From: Marifrigoribacter sp047730175
Lineage (GTDB): Bacteria; Bacteroidota; Bacteroidia; Flavobacteriales; Flavobacteriaceae
Direction of reading: 5' to 3'
NCBI RefSeq assembly: GCF_047730175.1
Contig: NZ_CP159833.1
Coordinates: 1,178,001-1,242,000 of the forward strand
DNA: 64,000 nucleotides
The first letter of the stretch is position 1. Each line of letters opens with the position of its first letter. The notes under the pieces are model-generated. The model ran no database searches. It saw only the letters and a list, made by a program, of their open reading frames with translations, and had not been told where the DNA came from. The translations under genes were made by a program, and so were the position numbers. Positions 50,873 through 59,289 of this stretch are shown piece by piece.

Positions 50873-52453
50873 ATGAGTCAGAAAGTACGTGTTCGATTTG
50901 CTCCTAGCCCAACAGGACCTCTACATATTGGTGGTGTTAGAACTGCATTATTTAATTATTTATTTGCTAAAAAAAACGGTGGTGACTTTATACTTAGAAT
51001 AGAAGATACCGATCAAAATCGATATGTGCCAGGTGCAGAAGAATATATAGTTGAAGCAATGAACTGGCTAAATATTCCTTTTGACGAAGGCCCAGAAAAC
51101 CCTGGAGGTTTTGGTCCATATCGTCAAAGTGAACGCAAGCATATGTATAAACAATATGCTGATCAATTGATTGAAAAAGGCGATGCTTATTATGCTTTTG
51201 ATACTTCAGATGAATTAAATGCGCACAGAAAAGACGATGAAGCAAATGGTAAAACATTTATCTATAATTGGCATAATAGAGAAAAATTAAACAATTCTAT
51301 TTCTTTGTCTCAAGAAGAAGTGGAAACTAAGATTAAAAACGGAGACGATTATGTGATCCGCTTTAAAATGCTTGACCTAAAGAACGAAGGTCCTGAGGGA
51401 ACAATTTCAACTACAGATATAATAAGAGGTCATGTATCGTTTAAAAAAGAATTATTAGACGATAAGGTATTGTTTAAGAGTGATGGAATGCCAACGTATC
51501 ATTTAGCAAATATTGTTGACGATCATTTTATGAAAATCACTCACGTAATTCGTGGGGAAGAATGGTTGCCTTCAGTTCCATTACATATTGCTTTATACCA
51601 AGCATTAGGCTGGGAATCTCCGGAATTTGCACATCTTCCTTTAATTATGAAACCCGTCGGGAAAGGAAAACTAAGCAAAAGAGATGGCGATAAAATGGGC
51701 TTCCCTGTGTTTCCATTAGCCTGGAAAACAGCTGAAGGAGATATATTTTCAGGCTATAGAGAAGATGGCTATTTACCTGAATCAGTGATTAACTTTTTAG
51801 CTTTATTGGGCTGGAACCCTGGAACTGAACAAGAGTTTTTTAGTCTTGAAGAATTAGTTGCAACATTCGATTTAGACAGGGTAAATAAGTCGGGAGCACG
51901 TTTTGATCCTGAAAAAACAAAATGGTTTCAACATCATTACCTACAAGAAATGAGTGAAGATGATTTAACAAATCAGTTTGCTGTGTTTCTACAAAATCGA
52001 TTTTCTGTCATTCAGAACGATAGTGATGAATCTATTAAGATTTCTCGTTTCACTCGAAATGACAATCAAATCTTAAAAACCATTGTTTCTTCCCTAAAAG
52101 AGCGCGCTACATTTGTAAGTGATCTTTGGGAACAAGGAAGTTTCTTTTTTGAAACACCTAATAGTTATGATGAGAAAGCTTCAAAAAAGGCTTTTAAAGA
52201 AGATACACCGCAAATACTTCAGTCTGTTCTTGAAATATTAGAAGAGCTAGAAGATTATTCGTCAGCTAGTCTTTCAGAAAAAATAAAAGGATGGATTACT
52301 TCTCAAGAAATTAGTTTTGGGAAAGTAATGATGCCATTAAGATTAGCGCTTGTGGGAGAAATGAAAGGTCCAGATGTGTTTGATATTGCTTTTCTTTTAG
52401 GGAAAAAAGAAACAATTAAAAGAGTAAAAAATGCAATTGTATTTTTATCTTAA
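50873..52453 (+). CDS. gltX: glutamyl-tRNA synthetase with an in-frame palindromic insertion
   Basis: 526 residues. The class I signatures are RFAPSPTGPLHIGGVRTALF (HIGH type) at the N-terminus and GKLSKRDGDKMGFPVFPL (KMSKS type) near residue 262. It charges tRNA-Glu. The C-terminal anticodon-binding half carries residues 379-397 (VIQNDSDESIKISRFTRND), encoded exactly by the 57-bp palindrome at 52007-52063. The segment is polar and unlike family sequence, and the protein is about 20 residues longer than I expect for flavobacterial GltX (around 505). The reading frame is intact on both sides, so the enzyme should be functional. Confidence 0.96.
   Translation: MSQKVRVRFAPSPTGPLHIGGVRTALFNYLFAKKNGGDFILRIEDTDQNRYVPGAEEYIVEAMNWLNIPFDEGPENPGGFGPYRQSERKHMYKQYADQLIEKGDAYYAFDTSDELNAHRKDDEANGKTFIYNWHNREKLNNSISLSQEEVETKIKNGDDYVIRFKMLDLKNEGPEGTISTTDIIRGHVSFKKELLDDKVLFKSDGMPTYHLANIVDDHFMKITHVIRGEEWLPSVPLHIALYQALGWESPEFAHLPLIMKPVGKGKLSKRDGDKMGFPVFPLAWKTAEGDIFSGYREDGYLPESVINFLALLGWNPGTEQEFFSLEELVATFDLDRVNKSGARFDPEKTKWFQHHYLQEMSEDDLTNQFAVFLQNRFSVIQNDSDESIKISRFTRNDNQILKTIVSSLKERATFVSDLWEQGSFFFETPNSYDEKASKKAFKEDTPQILQSVLEILEELEDYSSASLSEKIKGWITSQEISFGKVMMPLRLALVGEMKGPDVFDIAFLLGKKETIKRVKNAIVFLS
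52007..52063. repeat. 57-bp palindromic repeat inserted in frame in gltX
   Basis: Left arm 52007-52033 (27 bp) and right arm 52038-52063 (26 bp), separated by four bases. Reverse-complemented, the left arm reads agattcatcactatcgttct plus gaatgac, which differs from the intergenic copy 6332-6357 at few positions. The right arm also aligns without gaps to 3001-3026 and 6332-6357. The element starts at the first base of codon 379 and is exactly 19 codons long. Confidence 0.88.
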
Positions 52454-53103
52454 AAATAGAAAACAACCATAAGAACAATACTAGAACTGTGCCCTTCAAA
52501 ATCGGTGTTTTCTAGTTCTTTATCGTTTAATTTATTTAGCATGTTGGTTACTCCGTATTGATACATTGCAGACAGCCTAAAGTTTTCTATCCCCGCTGAA
52601 ACTCCTCCAGTAACATGAAAGTTTATTTTAGAAATATCCTGTATTTCATCTGCCCTTAAGGCGTTATATCCATCTATAATATAGTCATCTAAACCATTTC
52701 TCTTTAGTTTCATTTTACCATTTACATTTAAAATCGGTCCAAATTCAAGACTTAAATGATGCTTAATAATATTATAACTAGCTAAAAAATTAATTTGAGC
52801 GGCTTGCAATGAGTAATCAATAAATTGTGTGTTTCCGTCTTTAGCGCCTTTAATACCAATGTTATTACTCACAAAATTAATTCCGAAGATTAAATCGAAA
52901 TTATTATAAAATGAACCGCGCGTGGTAAATCCACCCATTGCTCCACTTTCTTGAGAGGTTACAAAGTCTGAAGTTGATATATCGAATAAAGTGATCCCAC
53001 CATTTAGACCTAATCTATTATAACTATCAAAGTTTCTTTGCGAAAAAGATTGTTGAAATATTAGTAGTGAAAAAGCAACAAATAAAATGTTTTTAATACT
53101 CAT
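52450..53103 (-). CDS. outer-membrane beta-barrel protein (PorT-like)
   Basis: 217 residues from the ATG at 53103 (MSIKNILFVAFSLLIFQQSFS is the signal peptide, cleaved before QRNFD). The ATG at 53127 lies in the promoter. The mature part has alternating amphipathic strands (NNFDLIFGINFVSNNIGI, HLSLEFGPILNVNGKMKL, HSSSIVLMVVFYF at the end) and a terminal phenylalanine typical of outer-membrane barrels. It resembles the porin-family/PorT-like proteins of Bacteroidota, but not closely enough to claim T9SS PorT. It converges on gltX with a four-base overlap. Confidence 0.75.
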   Translation of the reverse strand: MSIKNILFVAFSLLIFQQSFSQRNFDSYNRLGLNGGITLFDISTSDFVTSQESGAMGGFTTRGSFYNNFDLIFGINFVSNNIGIKGAKDGNTQFIDYSLQAAQINFLASYNIIKHHLSLEFGPILNVNGKMKLKRNGLDDYIIDGYNALRADEIQDISKINFHVTGGVSAGIENFRLSAMYQYGVTNMLNKLNDKELENTDFEGHSSSIVLMVVFYF

Positions 53104-53124
53104 AGGGTCTTTCTTTAATGGGCG

Positions 53125-53154
53125 CAAAAATAACTTTATTTTTGTGTCTTCAAA
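53125..53154 (-). promoter_or_regulatory. promoter for the beta-barrel gene
   Basis: On the minus strand TTTG (53154-53151), an 18-bp spacer and TATTTTTG (53132-53125), then 21 bp to the ATG at 53103. This is a full match to the Bacteroidota promoter pattern. Confidence 0.7.
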
Positions 53155-53451
53155 TGTTTAACCCTTTAAACTTTAGTGTCATGGGTTAATTTTTTTCTGT
53201 GGTTCCGGTTATAATTATTGCAAAACAACAAACTTTAACTATTTTAGAACGTTTTGGTGCGTTTTTAACTATCTGTAATTATAGCGTAGGTTTTAAAATT
53301 ACCGTATTTAATAGAATTGCCAGGAGCTATATGCTAAATAGTATGATTACTTGTTTTTAGTGGGGAATCAAATAAGGGAGGAGAGGAAAATTAAACAGAA
53401 CAAAAGGAATTATAAATAAAATGAAAGATTGAGGTTCTTAATTTGATTTAA
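53155..53451. other. intergenic region, no gene seen
   Basis: About 300 bp between two divergent promoters. Neither strand has a convincing frame. A stretch at about 53270-53345 is richer in G+C than its surroundings and has no obvious structure. Confidence 0.6.
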
Positions 53452-53479
53452 TTGTTTCATATTTTAATTAGTATTTTTG
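53452..53479 (+). promoter_or_regulatory. promoter for the phosphoethanolamine transferase-like gene
   Basis: TTG (53452-53454), a 17-bp spacer and TATTTTTG (53472-53479), 23 bp before the ATG at 53503. Confidence 0.7.
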
Positions 53480-53502
53480 ATGATTAAGAATACTATTTAA
53501 TA

Positions 53503-55140
53503 ATGATGTTAAATCTCAAAAAAATACATTTAAAATCTATTTTTACAATAGGTTTATTTGTGTTTTACCCTTTTTTGGTTTTATTTATTTTTGGTTGGTT
53601 TGTAATTCCATATGCAAAAGAATACTTGAAAGAAATTATTGCTTTTGGGTTATTATCGCTTGTCTTTTTTAATTGCATATTAATTATTCCAAAAGTAAAA
53701 ATTCGAAAATGGTTATTGCTTCTATTTACTATTGTACTTTCTGTATTAATATTTATAAAAATAAGTTTTTATCATCATTATGGAGTAAAAATAAGTGCTT
53801 CAGCATTGTTTGTTATTTTTGAAACTAATGCAGTAGAAGCTACCGATTTCTTATCAAACTATGTTAACTATTTCACTATAGTTCTATTGTTGTTATTATT
53901 AAATCCTTACCTACTTTATTTTGTAAAGTCAATACGTGTTTTTTTTCAGAAAAGCTTACAAGAAAACTTAAGCTTTAGTATTTTAAAAATAGTCGCTTTA
54001 TTGCTTATACCTATAAGTTTATATCTAATTCACTTAAAATTTCAAGATAAAAATATAGTGCTAACAAGTTATTATACTTATGAAGATTTTTTAAGCACTA
54101 AAAAGCTATTAAAAAAAAACATAGCTCAAAAACATAGCAAAATAATTAAAGTAGATTCTTTTAATAAAAGCCCTCAAATACATGTAGTAATTATTGGGGA
54201 ATCTACATCTAAATGGCACATGCAATTATATGGGTATTCTAGAGAAACTAACCCTTTATTGACCGAGATTGAAGACGAATTAATAGTGTTTAAAGATGTA
54301 ATAACGCCGCATGTACATACTATTAATGCTTTAGAAAAAATCCTTACCCTTTCAAATTTTAACGATCCAAATAAAAAAGAAAACGCCTCCGTTGTTCAAC
54401 TTTCAAATCAAGCTGGATATACAACGTATTGGTTATCGAATCAAAGACCAGTTGGTTTACATGAAAGTACTGCATCATTAATTAGTGGTGGGGCTGATTT
54501 TAAATATTTTTTATCTTCTAATGATTATATGTTTAATATATATGATGAAAATATATTACCAAAGCTTGATGATATTATTTTAGAAAAAAAAGAAAAAAAA
54601 ATAATTTTTATTCATTTAATAGGTACTCATTCTGGTTATGATAACAGATATCCTGAGAGCTATTCGTATTTTAATGGAGTACGAGAAAATCAAAAATTTA
54701 CGCATGAAAAAGCCATTTCATTAACAAATGAATATGATAACTCTGTGCGTTATAATGATTTTATTGTGAGAGAGATAATTGAGAAAATAAGAAAAACCAA
54801 CACGAATAGTTACGTAATGTATTTTTCAGACCATGGGGATGATATCTTTGATGTATACAATGATATTGCGGGGCATAATGAATACCACGGAACATCTCCA
54901 ATGTATGAAATACCATTTATTGTTTGGGCTTCTGAATCATATAAAAATAATCATCCAAAGTTTGAGTTTTTAAAGAAAAATCGTTTTAAAAAATATAACC
55001 TTGAACATTTTATACATAGTTTTTCTGAAATAAGTGATATTAAATTTAATCTCTTTCAGCCAACAAATAGTATCTTTAATTCACACTTTAAAGAAACGAA
55101 ACGAATCATAAAAAATGGAGAGGATTATGATGCTCGGTAA
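53503..55140 (+). CDS. phosphoethanolamine transferase-like sulfatase-fold membrane enzyme
   Basis: 545 residues (or 544 from the second ATG). Five N-terminal membrane helices (to about residue 180) precede a periplasmic alkaline-phosphatase-fold domain. Its catalytic threonine lies in VVIIGESTSKWHMQLYGYSR (about 225-245), ITPHVHTINALEKIL follows, and metal ligands are in MYFSDHGDDIFD (about 445) and GHNEYHGTSPMYEIPFIVW. This is the EptA/CptA family, which moves phosphoethanolamine from phosphatidylethanolamine to lipid A, core sugars or other surface glycans. The 3' end overlaps the GDPD-like gene, which suggests a joint function. Confidence 0.9.
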   Translation: MMLNLKKIHLKSIFTIGLFVFYPFLVLFIFGWFVIPYAKEYLKEIIAFGLLSLVFFNCILIIPKVKIRKWLLLLFTIVLSVLIFIKISFYHHYGVKISASALFVIFETNAVEATDFLSNYVNYFTIVLLLLLLNPYLLYFVKSIRVFFQKSLQENLSFSILKIVALLLIPISLYLIHLKFQDKNIVLTSYYTYEDFLSTKKLLKKNIAQKHSKIIKVDSFNKSPQIHVVIIGESTSKWHMQLYGYSRETNPLLTEIEDELIVFKDVITPHVHTINALEKILTLSNFNDPNKKENASVVQLSNQAGYTTYWLSNQRPVGLHESTASLISGGADFKYFLSSNDYMFNIYDENILPKLDDIILEKKEKKIIFIHLIGTHSGYDNRYPESYSYFNGVRENQKFTHEKAISLTNEYDNSVRYNDFIVREIIEKIRKTNTNSYVMYFSDHGDDIFDVYNDIAGHNEYHGTSPMYEIPFIVWASESYKNNHPKFEFLKKNRFKKYNLEHFIHSFSEISDIKFNLFQPTNSIFNSHFKETKRIIKNGEDYDAR

Positions 55141-55876
55141 ACTTAAAAAACGCTTTTTATTCGGACTGATATTTTGTTTTATAAGCCCTTTTGTTTATCA
55201 GTATAGCCCATATAAAATTGAGTTTTTAGGACATTATGATAAAGTATTTGCACATAGAGTAAATAGTACTGAGAAACTTCAATCAGCATTGCATTATTTT
55301 GACGGAATTGAACTAGATCTAGTATACCATAAAAATAAAAATTTGCTTGATGTAAACCATCCTCCAACGAACTCAATACATTTAAATTTTAGGAGTTATT
55401 TTGAAGAAATACCGAAATCAAAAACTCCATTTATTTGGCTAGATATAAAAAACCTAACGCAAGAAAATTCACAAGAAATTTTAGCACTATTACTTTCTAT
55501 TTTTAAAGAGCGTTCTTATCCGATGAACAAAGTTTTAATCGAATCTAAAGATCCAACATCTCTTCCCATATTTAAGGAAAGTGGCTTTTTAATAAGTTAT
55601 TATTTGCCGTATCGCCTTTCTACAAAACAAGATTCAATTATTCAATCTGAAGTAATAAGTATTAAAAAAGTATTAAAGCAATATCCAAACATGGGAATAT
55701 CTGCTAGCTATGAAGATTATTCTTTACTAAACAAACACTTTAAAAAACAAGATAAATACCTTTGGGTTATCACTTCTTTTATGGATCGAAGTATTTCTGA
55801 GATACGAACCATTTTAAAAGATGAATCTGTAAAAATAGTCCTTAGTAAATTTAAATCATTTAATGGGAATCGTTAA
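55130..55876 (+). CDS. GDPD/PLC-like TIM-barrel protein, membrane-anchored
   Basis: 248 residues from ATG 55130, which has GGAGAGG six bases upstream; ATGs at 55127 and 55115 are alternatives. One N-terminal hydrophobic segment (FLFGLIFCFISPFVYQY) anchors or exports it. Conserved points recall glycerophosphodiester phosphodiesterases: FAHRVNS, DGIELDLVYH, DVNHPP and FIWLDIKN, ending VKIVLSKFKSF. The first HR and the acidic pairs are present, but I cannot confirm the whole catalytic set. It begins inside the end of the transferase gene, so a role in phospholipid-headgroup turnover linked to that enzyme is plausible. Confidence 0.7.
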   Translation: MLGKLKKRFLFGLIFCFISPFVYQYSPYKIEFLGHYDKVFAHRVNSTEKLQSALHYFDGIELDLVYHKNKNLLDVNHPPTNSIHLNFRSYFEEIPKSKTPFIWLDIKNLTQENSQEILALLLSIFKERSYPMNKVLIESKDPTSLPIFKESGFLISYYLPYRLSTKQDSIIQSEVISIKKVLKQYPNMGISASYEDYSLLNKHFKKQDKYLWVITSFMDRSISEIRTILKDESVKIVLSKFKSFNGNR

Positions 55877-57879
55877 ATATTTCTAGCCTCTTCTACCAGT
55901 AATTCATTTTTATCCTCTAAAGCTTTAGAGATGAAATCATTCACCTCTTCGTTTCTTTCTTGTCCGTTTTTAAGCAATACACTTAAGGTTATCATAGCCG
56001 CAATACGTGTTCCAGCTTTTTTAACAGCGGTTGCAAATAAAGGTTGAAGTTCATCATAAACCACCTGTTTGGCTAGCTCTTGAATGTCTTCTTTTACTTT
56101 TAACTGCTTTTCTTCTGGTAGATTCGTGTATTTTTTTCCTAATTGCTGAATAACACTAATCGCTTTACGTTTTGCTTGTGGTTGCGGTTGTGATCTCTGT
56201 TGATTAGATTGCGGTTGTGGTTTTTGTTTGGCCCAAGAATCTTTTAACCCAACTGTTTTATTGAATACTAATTTTTCAGAAGTACTGTCTTTATCTACGT
56301 TAAAATAACCTAATCGTTGAAACTGAAAGTTATCTCCTGGTTGTACTGTAGCTAAACTAGGTTCAACAAAGGCTTCAGAAACATGTAGGGAATTTGGGTT
56401 AACAAACTCCATAAAACCCTTCTCTTTATTATTATCTGGCGCTTCATTATTAAACAAACGATCATACACTCTTACTTCAGCTGTAATTGCATGTTGAATA
56501 GAAACCCAATGCAAGGTTCCTTTTACTCGGATTGTGGTGTCCTCGCTGTAGGTACAATGCACTTCTGTAATAGTGCCATTCGCATCTTTTACAACGCTTA
56601 CAGCTTTAATAATATATGCGTTTTTAAGGCGGACTTCGCCTCCTAATTTCAGTCTAAAAAACTTAGAACCTGCCTCTTCTTTAAAATCGTCTTTTTCAAT
56701 ATAAAGTTCACGAGAAAATGGCACTTTTCTATGTCCGGCAGAAGCATCCTCTTGATTGTTTTCAGCTTCTAGCCACTCCTCTTTACCTTCAGGGTAATTT
56801 GTAATAACTAATTTTATAGGGTCTAAAACTGCCATCACTCGATCTGCCGTTTTATTTAAATCTTCCCGGATACAAAATTCTAATAAAGAAACATCGATCA
56901 CGTTTTCACGTTTTGCTACACCGACAGTTTCTATAAACTTTTTTATTGCAGTTGGAGTGTATCCTCTTCTTCGTAGTCCCGAAATAGTTGGCATGCGAGG
57001 ATCGTCCCATCCTTTTACAATTCCATTTTCAACCAATTGAAGCAATTTACGTTTGCTCATAATGGTATAGCTTAGGTTTAATCGAGCAAATTCTGTTTGA
57101 TTTGGAATGTTAGGAAACTTATTTGAACTATGCTGATACACCTCGTCTCTAAACCAATTATAAAGCTTTCTGTGGGGTTTAAACTCTAAAGAGCACAATG
57201 AGTGTGAAATTTGTTCAATGTAATCACTTTCACCATGTGTCCAGTCGTACATAGGGTAAATGCACCAATCATTTCCTGTTCTATGGTGTGATTTCTTTAA
57301 AACACGATACATTAATGGATCCCGCATTAACATATTTGGGTCCTCCATATCTATTTTAGCACGCAACACATGAGTTCCTTCGTCAAATTCACCGTTTTTC
57401 ATTTGGGTAAAAAGAGCTAAATTTTCCTCAATAGATCTGTTACGATATGGACTATTTGTTCCTACTTGCGTTGGAGTTCCTTTTTGTGCTCTCATATCCT
57501 CACTTGATTGTGAGTCTATATATGCTTTTCCTTCTTTTATTAAAATAACCGCCCAATCATATAATTGTTGGAAATAATCTGAAGAATATAATTCTTTATC
57601 CCAAGTATAACCCAACCAAGTAATGTCTCTTTTAATAGCGTCTACATATTCTTGTTCTTCTTTAGCTGGATTCGTATCATCAAACCTTAAGTTGACTGGA
57701 GCTTTGTATTTTTCACCTAAACCAAAACTAATGCCAATCGCTTTAGTATGACCAATATGTAAATATCCATTCGGTTCTGGTGGAAAACGAAAACGTAATT
57801 GATCTTTAGCCATTCCATTAGCTAAATCTTCTTCAATAATATGCTCTATAAAGTTAAGCGACTCTCTTGTTTCTGACAT
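55873..57879 (-). CDS. glnS: glutaminyl-tRNA synthetase with a C-terminal extension
   Basis: 668 residues. The class I core has RFPPEPNGYLHIGHTKAIGI (HIGH type), DDTNPAKEEQEYVDAI and NLSYTIMSKRKLLQLVENG (KMSKS type); two beta-barrel anticodon domains end near residue 545. A Pro/Gln-rich linker (PQPQSNQQRSQPQPQAKRKA) leads to a 99-residue helical domain (about 570-668). GlnRS with a YqeY-like C-terminal domain is known in Bacteroidota and Deinococcus; here I can see the domain but cannot prove it is YqeY-like. It charges tRNA-Gln directly. Confidence 0.95.
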   Translation of the reverse strand: MSETRESLNFIEHIIEEDLANGMAKDQLRFRFPPEPNGYLHIGHTKAIGISFGLGEKYKAPVNLRFDDTNPAKEEQEYVDAIKRDITWLGYTWDKELYSSDYFQQLYDWAVILIKEGKAYIDSQSSEDMRAQKGTPTQVGTNSPYRNRSIEENLALFTQMKNGEFDEGTHVLRAKIDMEDPNMLMRDPLMYRVLKKSHHRTGNDWCIYPMYDWTHGESDYIEQISHSLCSLEFKPHRKLYNWFRDEVYQHSSNKFPNIPNQTEFARLNLSYTIMSKRKLLQLVENGIVKGWDDPRMPTISGLRRRGYTPTAIKKFIETVGVAKRENVIDVSLLEFCIREDLNKTADRVMAVLDPIKLVITNYPEGKEEWLEAENNQEDASAGHRKVPFSRELYIEKDDFKEEAGSKFFRLKLGGEVRLKNAYIIKAVSVVKDANGTITEVHCTYSEDTTIRVKGTLHWVSIQHAITAEVRVYDRLFNNEAPDNNKEKGFMEFVNPNSLHVSEAFVEPSLATVQPGDNFQFQRLGYFNVDKDSTSEKLVFNKTVGLKDSWAKQKPQPQSNQQRSQPQPQAKRKAISVIQQLGKKYTNLPEEKQLKVKEDIQELAKQVVYDELQPLFATAVKKAGTRIAAMITLSVLLKNGQERNEEVNDFISKALEDKNELLVEEARNI

Positions 57880-57941
57880 TTTTTATTCTGAATAAAAAAA
57901 CTTAAATATTTAACTTCCCGTATCATTTTCGAGATTAAAAG

Positions 57942-57949
57942 TATCTTTG
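57942..57949 (+). promoter_or_regulatory. -7 box TATCTTTG for folB
   Basis: TATCTTTG 14 bp before the folB start codon. No clear -33 element. Confidence 0.5.
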
Positions 57950-57963
57950 CAAAAATAGTTGAA

Positions 57964-58320
57964 ATGAGTACAATACGTTTAAAAAATATAAAAATATATG
58001 CCTTTCATGGATGTATGATTGAAGAAGGGCAGATTGGATCAGATTATTTAGTGAATATTTCTGTAAAAGCAAATCTAAATAAAGCTGCTGAAACAGATGA
58101 ATTACATGATACCGTTGATTATGTACATATTCAAAAAATAGTAAAAAATGAAATGGCAATTCGCTCTAAGTTATTAGAACACGTGGGTCAACGAATTATA
58201 TCTACTGTATTTCAAGAAATTAGAATGGTTGATGAGGTAACAGTTACTGTTTCAAAAGTAAACCCTCCGATTGGTGGTGATGTAGCTGAAGTTAGTGTAA
58301 CTATGAGCGCCAAAAGATAA
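57964..58320 (+). CDS. folB: dihydroneopterin aldolase
   Basis: 118 residues, normal length. IRLKNIKIYAFHGCMIEEGQ contains the catalytic-glutamate region; VDYVHIQKIVKNEM and LLEHVGQRI are the other family marks, with VNPPIGGDVAEVSVTMSA near the end. It cleaves dihydroneopterin in folate synthesis. It is divergent from glnS and lies just upstream of tRNA-Cys. Confidence 0.96.
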   Translation: MSTIRLKNIKIYAFHGCMIEEGQIGSDYLVNISVKANLNKAAETDELHDTVDYVHIQKIVKNEMAIRSKLLEHVGQRIISTVFQEIRMVDEVTVTVSKVNPPIGGDVAEVSVTMSAKR

Positions 58321-58331
58321 TTACCAATTAA

Positions 58332-58364
58332 TTTGATTAAATTCGAGTTTATCTTTTATATTTG
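58332..58364 (+). promoter_or_regulatory. probable promoter for tRNA-Cys
   Basis: TTTG (58332-58335), a 21-bp spacer and TATATTTG (58357-58364), 40 bp before the tRNA. The spacer is slightly long. A weak hairpin of the 20-bp repeat type (ttcctgttttcataggaa, 58381-58398) follows. Confidence 0.45.
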
Positions 58365-58404
58365 CCATCTGTAAAATATGTTCCTGTTTTCATAGGAATT
58401 TTAT

Positions 58405-58475
58405 GGCGTCGTGGCCGAGTGGCTAGGCCGGGCTCTGCAAAAGCTCTTACAGCGGTTCGAATCCGCTCGACGCCT
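58405..58475 (+). tRNA. tRNA-Cys (anticodon GCA)
   Basis: 71 bases. The acceptor stem ggcgtcg (58405-58411) pairs with cgacgcc (58468-58474), followed by discriminator T, the usual U73 identity base of tRNA-Cys. The anticodon loop ctgcaaa gives GCA, and the T arm is agcgg-ttcgaat-ccgct. No CCA is encoded. Confidence 0.97.
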
Positions 58476-58479
58476 CAAG

Positions 58480-58510
58480 AAACCCTTCAGAATATCTGAG
58501 GGGTTTTTTT
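58480..58510. terminator. terminator between tRNA-Cys and the LysE-type gene
   Basis: aaacccttcag (58480-58490) pairs with ctgaggggttt (58496-58506) with one T-G pair, loop of five, then a T-run. The left-hand AAA run allows function on the minus strand too, at the end of the LysE-type gene. Confidence 0.85.
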
Positions 58511-59207
58511 ATACATTCAAATTTATTTCTTGTAGTTGTTCGGTTCCAGGGATTTTTTTTATCCCTTTTTGGATTCTATCTGGGAAAATTCCTTGAAGTA
58601 ATAATAATATACCAAAACCAATAATTAAAATACTAACCCATTTTTTGGTTTTAATAATAAATCGTGGTGTTAAATTACTTTTCAATCTTTTAGCGAGAAA
58701 TATTTTTAATAAATCAGTTAAAAATAAGGTGATCATTACGGTAGATATAAACAAAAGAACTCCGTTTTTATGGGTTGTAACTGCTTGTGCTATTATTATT
58801 GTTGCAATCCAACCCGCTAATACACCAAAGTTCACAAAGTTTAATAAAAACCCTTTAAGGAAAAGCCCTCCATGATTTTTCTTGGTTTGAACCGAATAGT
58901 GTTCTCTAACTATTTTAATAAAGGATTTAGAAGTACGTATGTATGAAATTACACCAAATGCAATTAACACTACACCTCCAAAAATAAGTAATCCAGGATC
59001 GTCTTTTACTTTATCAAGTATTTGAGAGGTACTATAAAAGGCAATAATTATAAATACAAAATCTGAAAATAAAGCTCCTAAATCGAAAAATATTGCTGCT
59101 TTAATTCCTTTTGTAATACTAGTTTCAATAAGTGTAAAAAATACGGGGCCTATTGCAAATGCCAGGAGAAAACCATAAAAAGCTGCGTATAATAAACCAT
59201 CAAACAT
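58509..59207 (-). CDS. LysE family translocator
   Basis: 232 residues with six membrane helices. The N-terminus FYGFLLAFAIGPVFFTLIETS carries the LysE/RhtB signature GP-x-F near residue 22, and LLNFVNFGVLAGW lies in the middle. It exports amino acids or similar small molecules across the inner membrane; the substrate is not predictable. It ends at the terminator shared with tRNA-Cys. Confidence 0.9.
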   Translation of the reverse strand: MFDGLLYAAFYGFLLAFAIGPVFFTLIETSITKGIKAAIFFDLGALFSDFVFIIIAFYSTSQILDKVKDDPGLLIFGGVVLIAFGVISYIRTSKSFIKIVREHYSVQTKKNHGGLFLKGFLLNFVNFGVLAGWIATIIIAQAVTTHKNGVLLFISTVMITLFLTDLLKIFLAKRLKSNLTPRFIIKTKKWVSILIIGFGILLLLQGIFPDRIQKGIKKIPGTEQLQEINLNV

Positions 59208-59289
59208 AGTTTGGTAAATGTAAACTATTCAGAATAATAGATAAATATTATAATCTCTTTTTTATTTTATTAAAATATAATGGTTGAAA

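Noticed and set aside
52007..52063. Sequencing or assembly artefact in gltX
   Set aside because: The frame is preserved on both sides, and the segment matches a repeat family found elsewhere in the window with sequence differences, so it is not a copy error.
58411..58596. 61-codon open frame on the plus strand
   Set aside because: It overlaps tRNA-Cys and its terminator; the frame is accidental.
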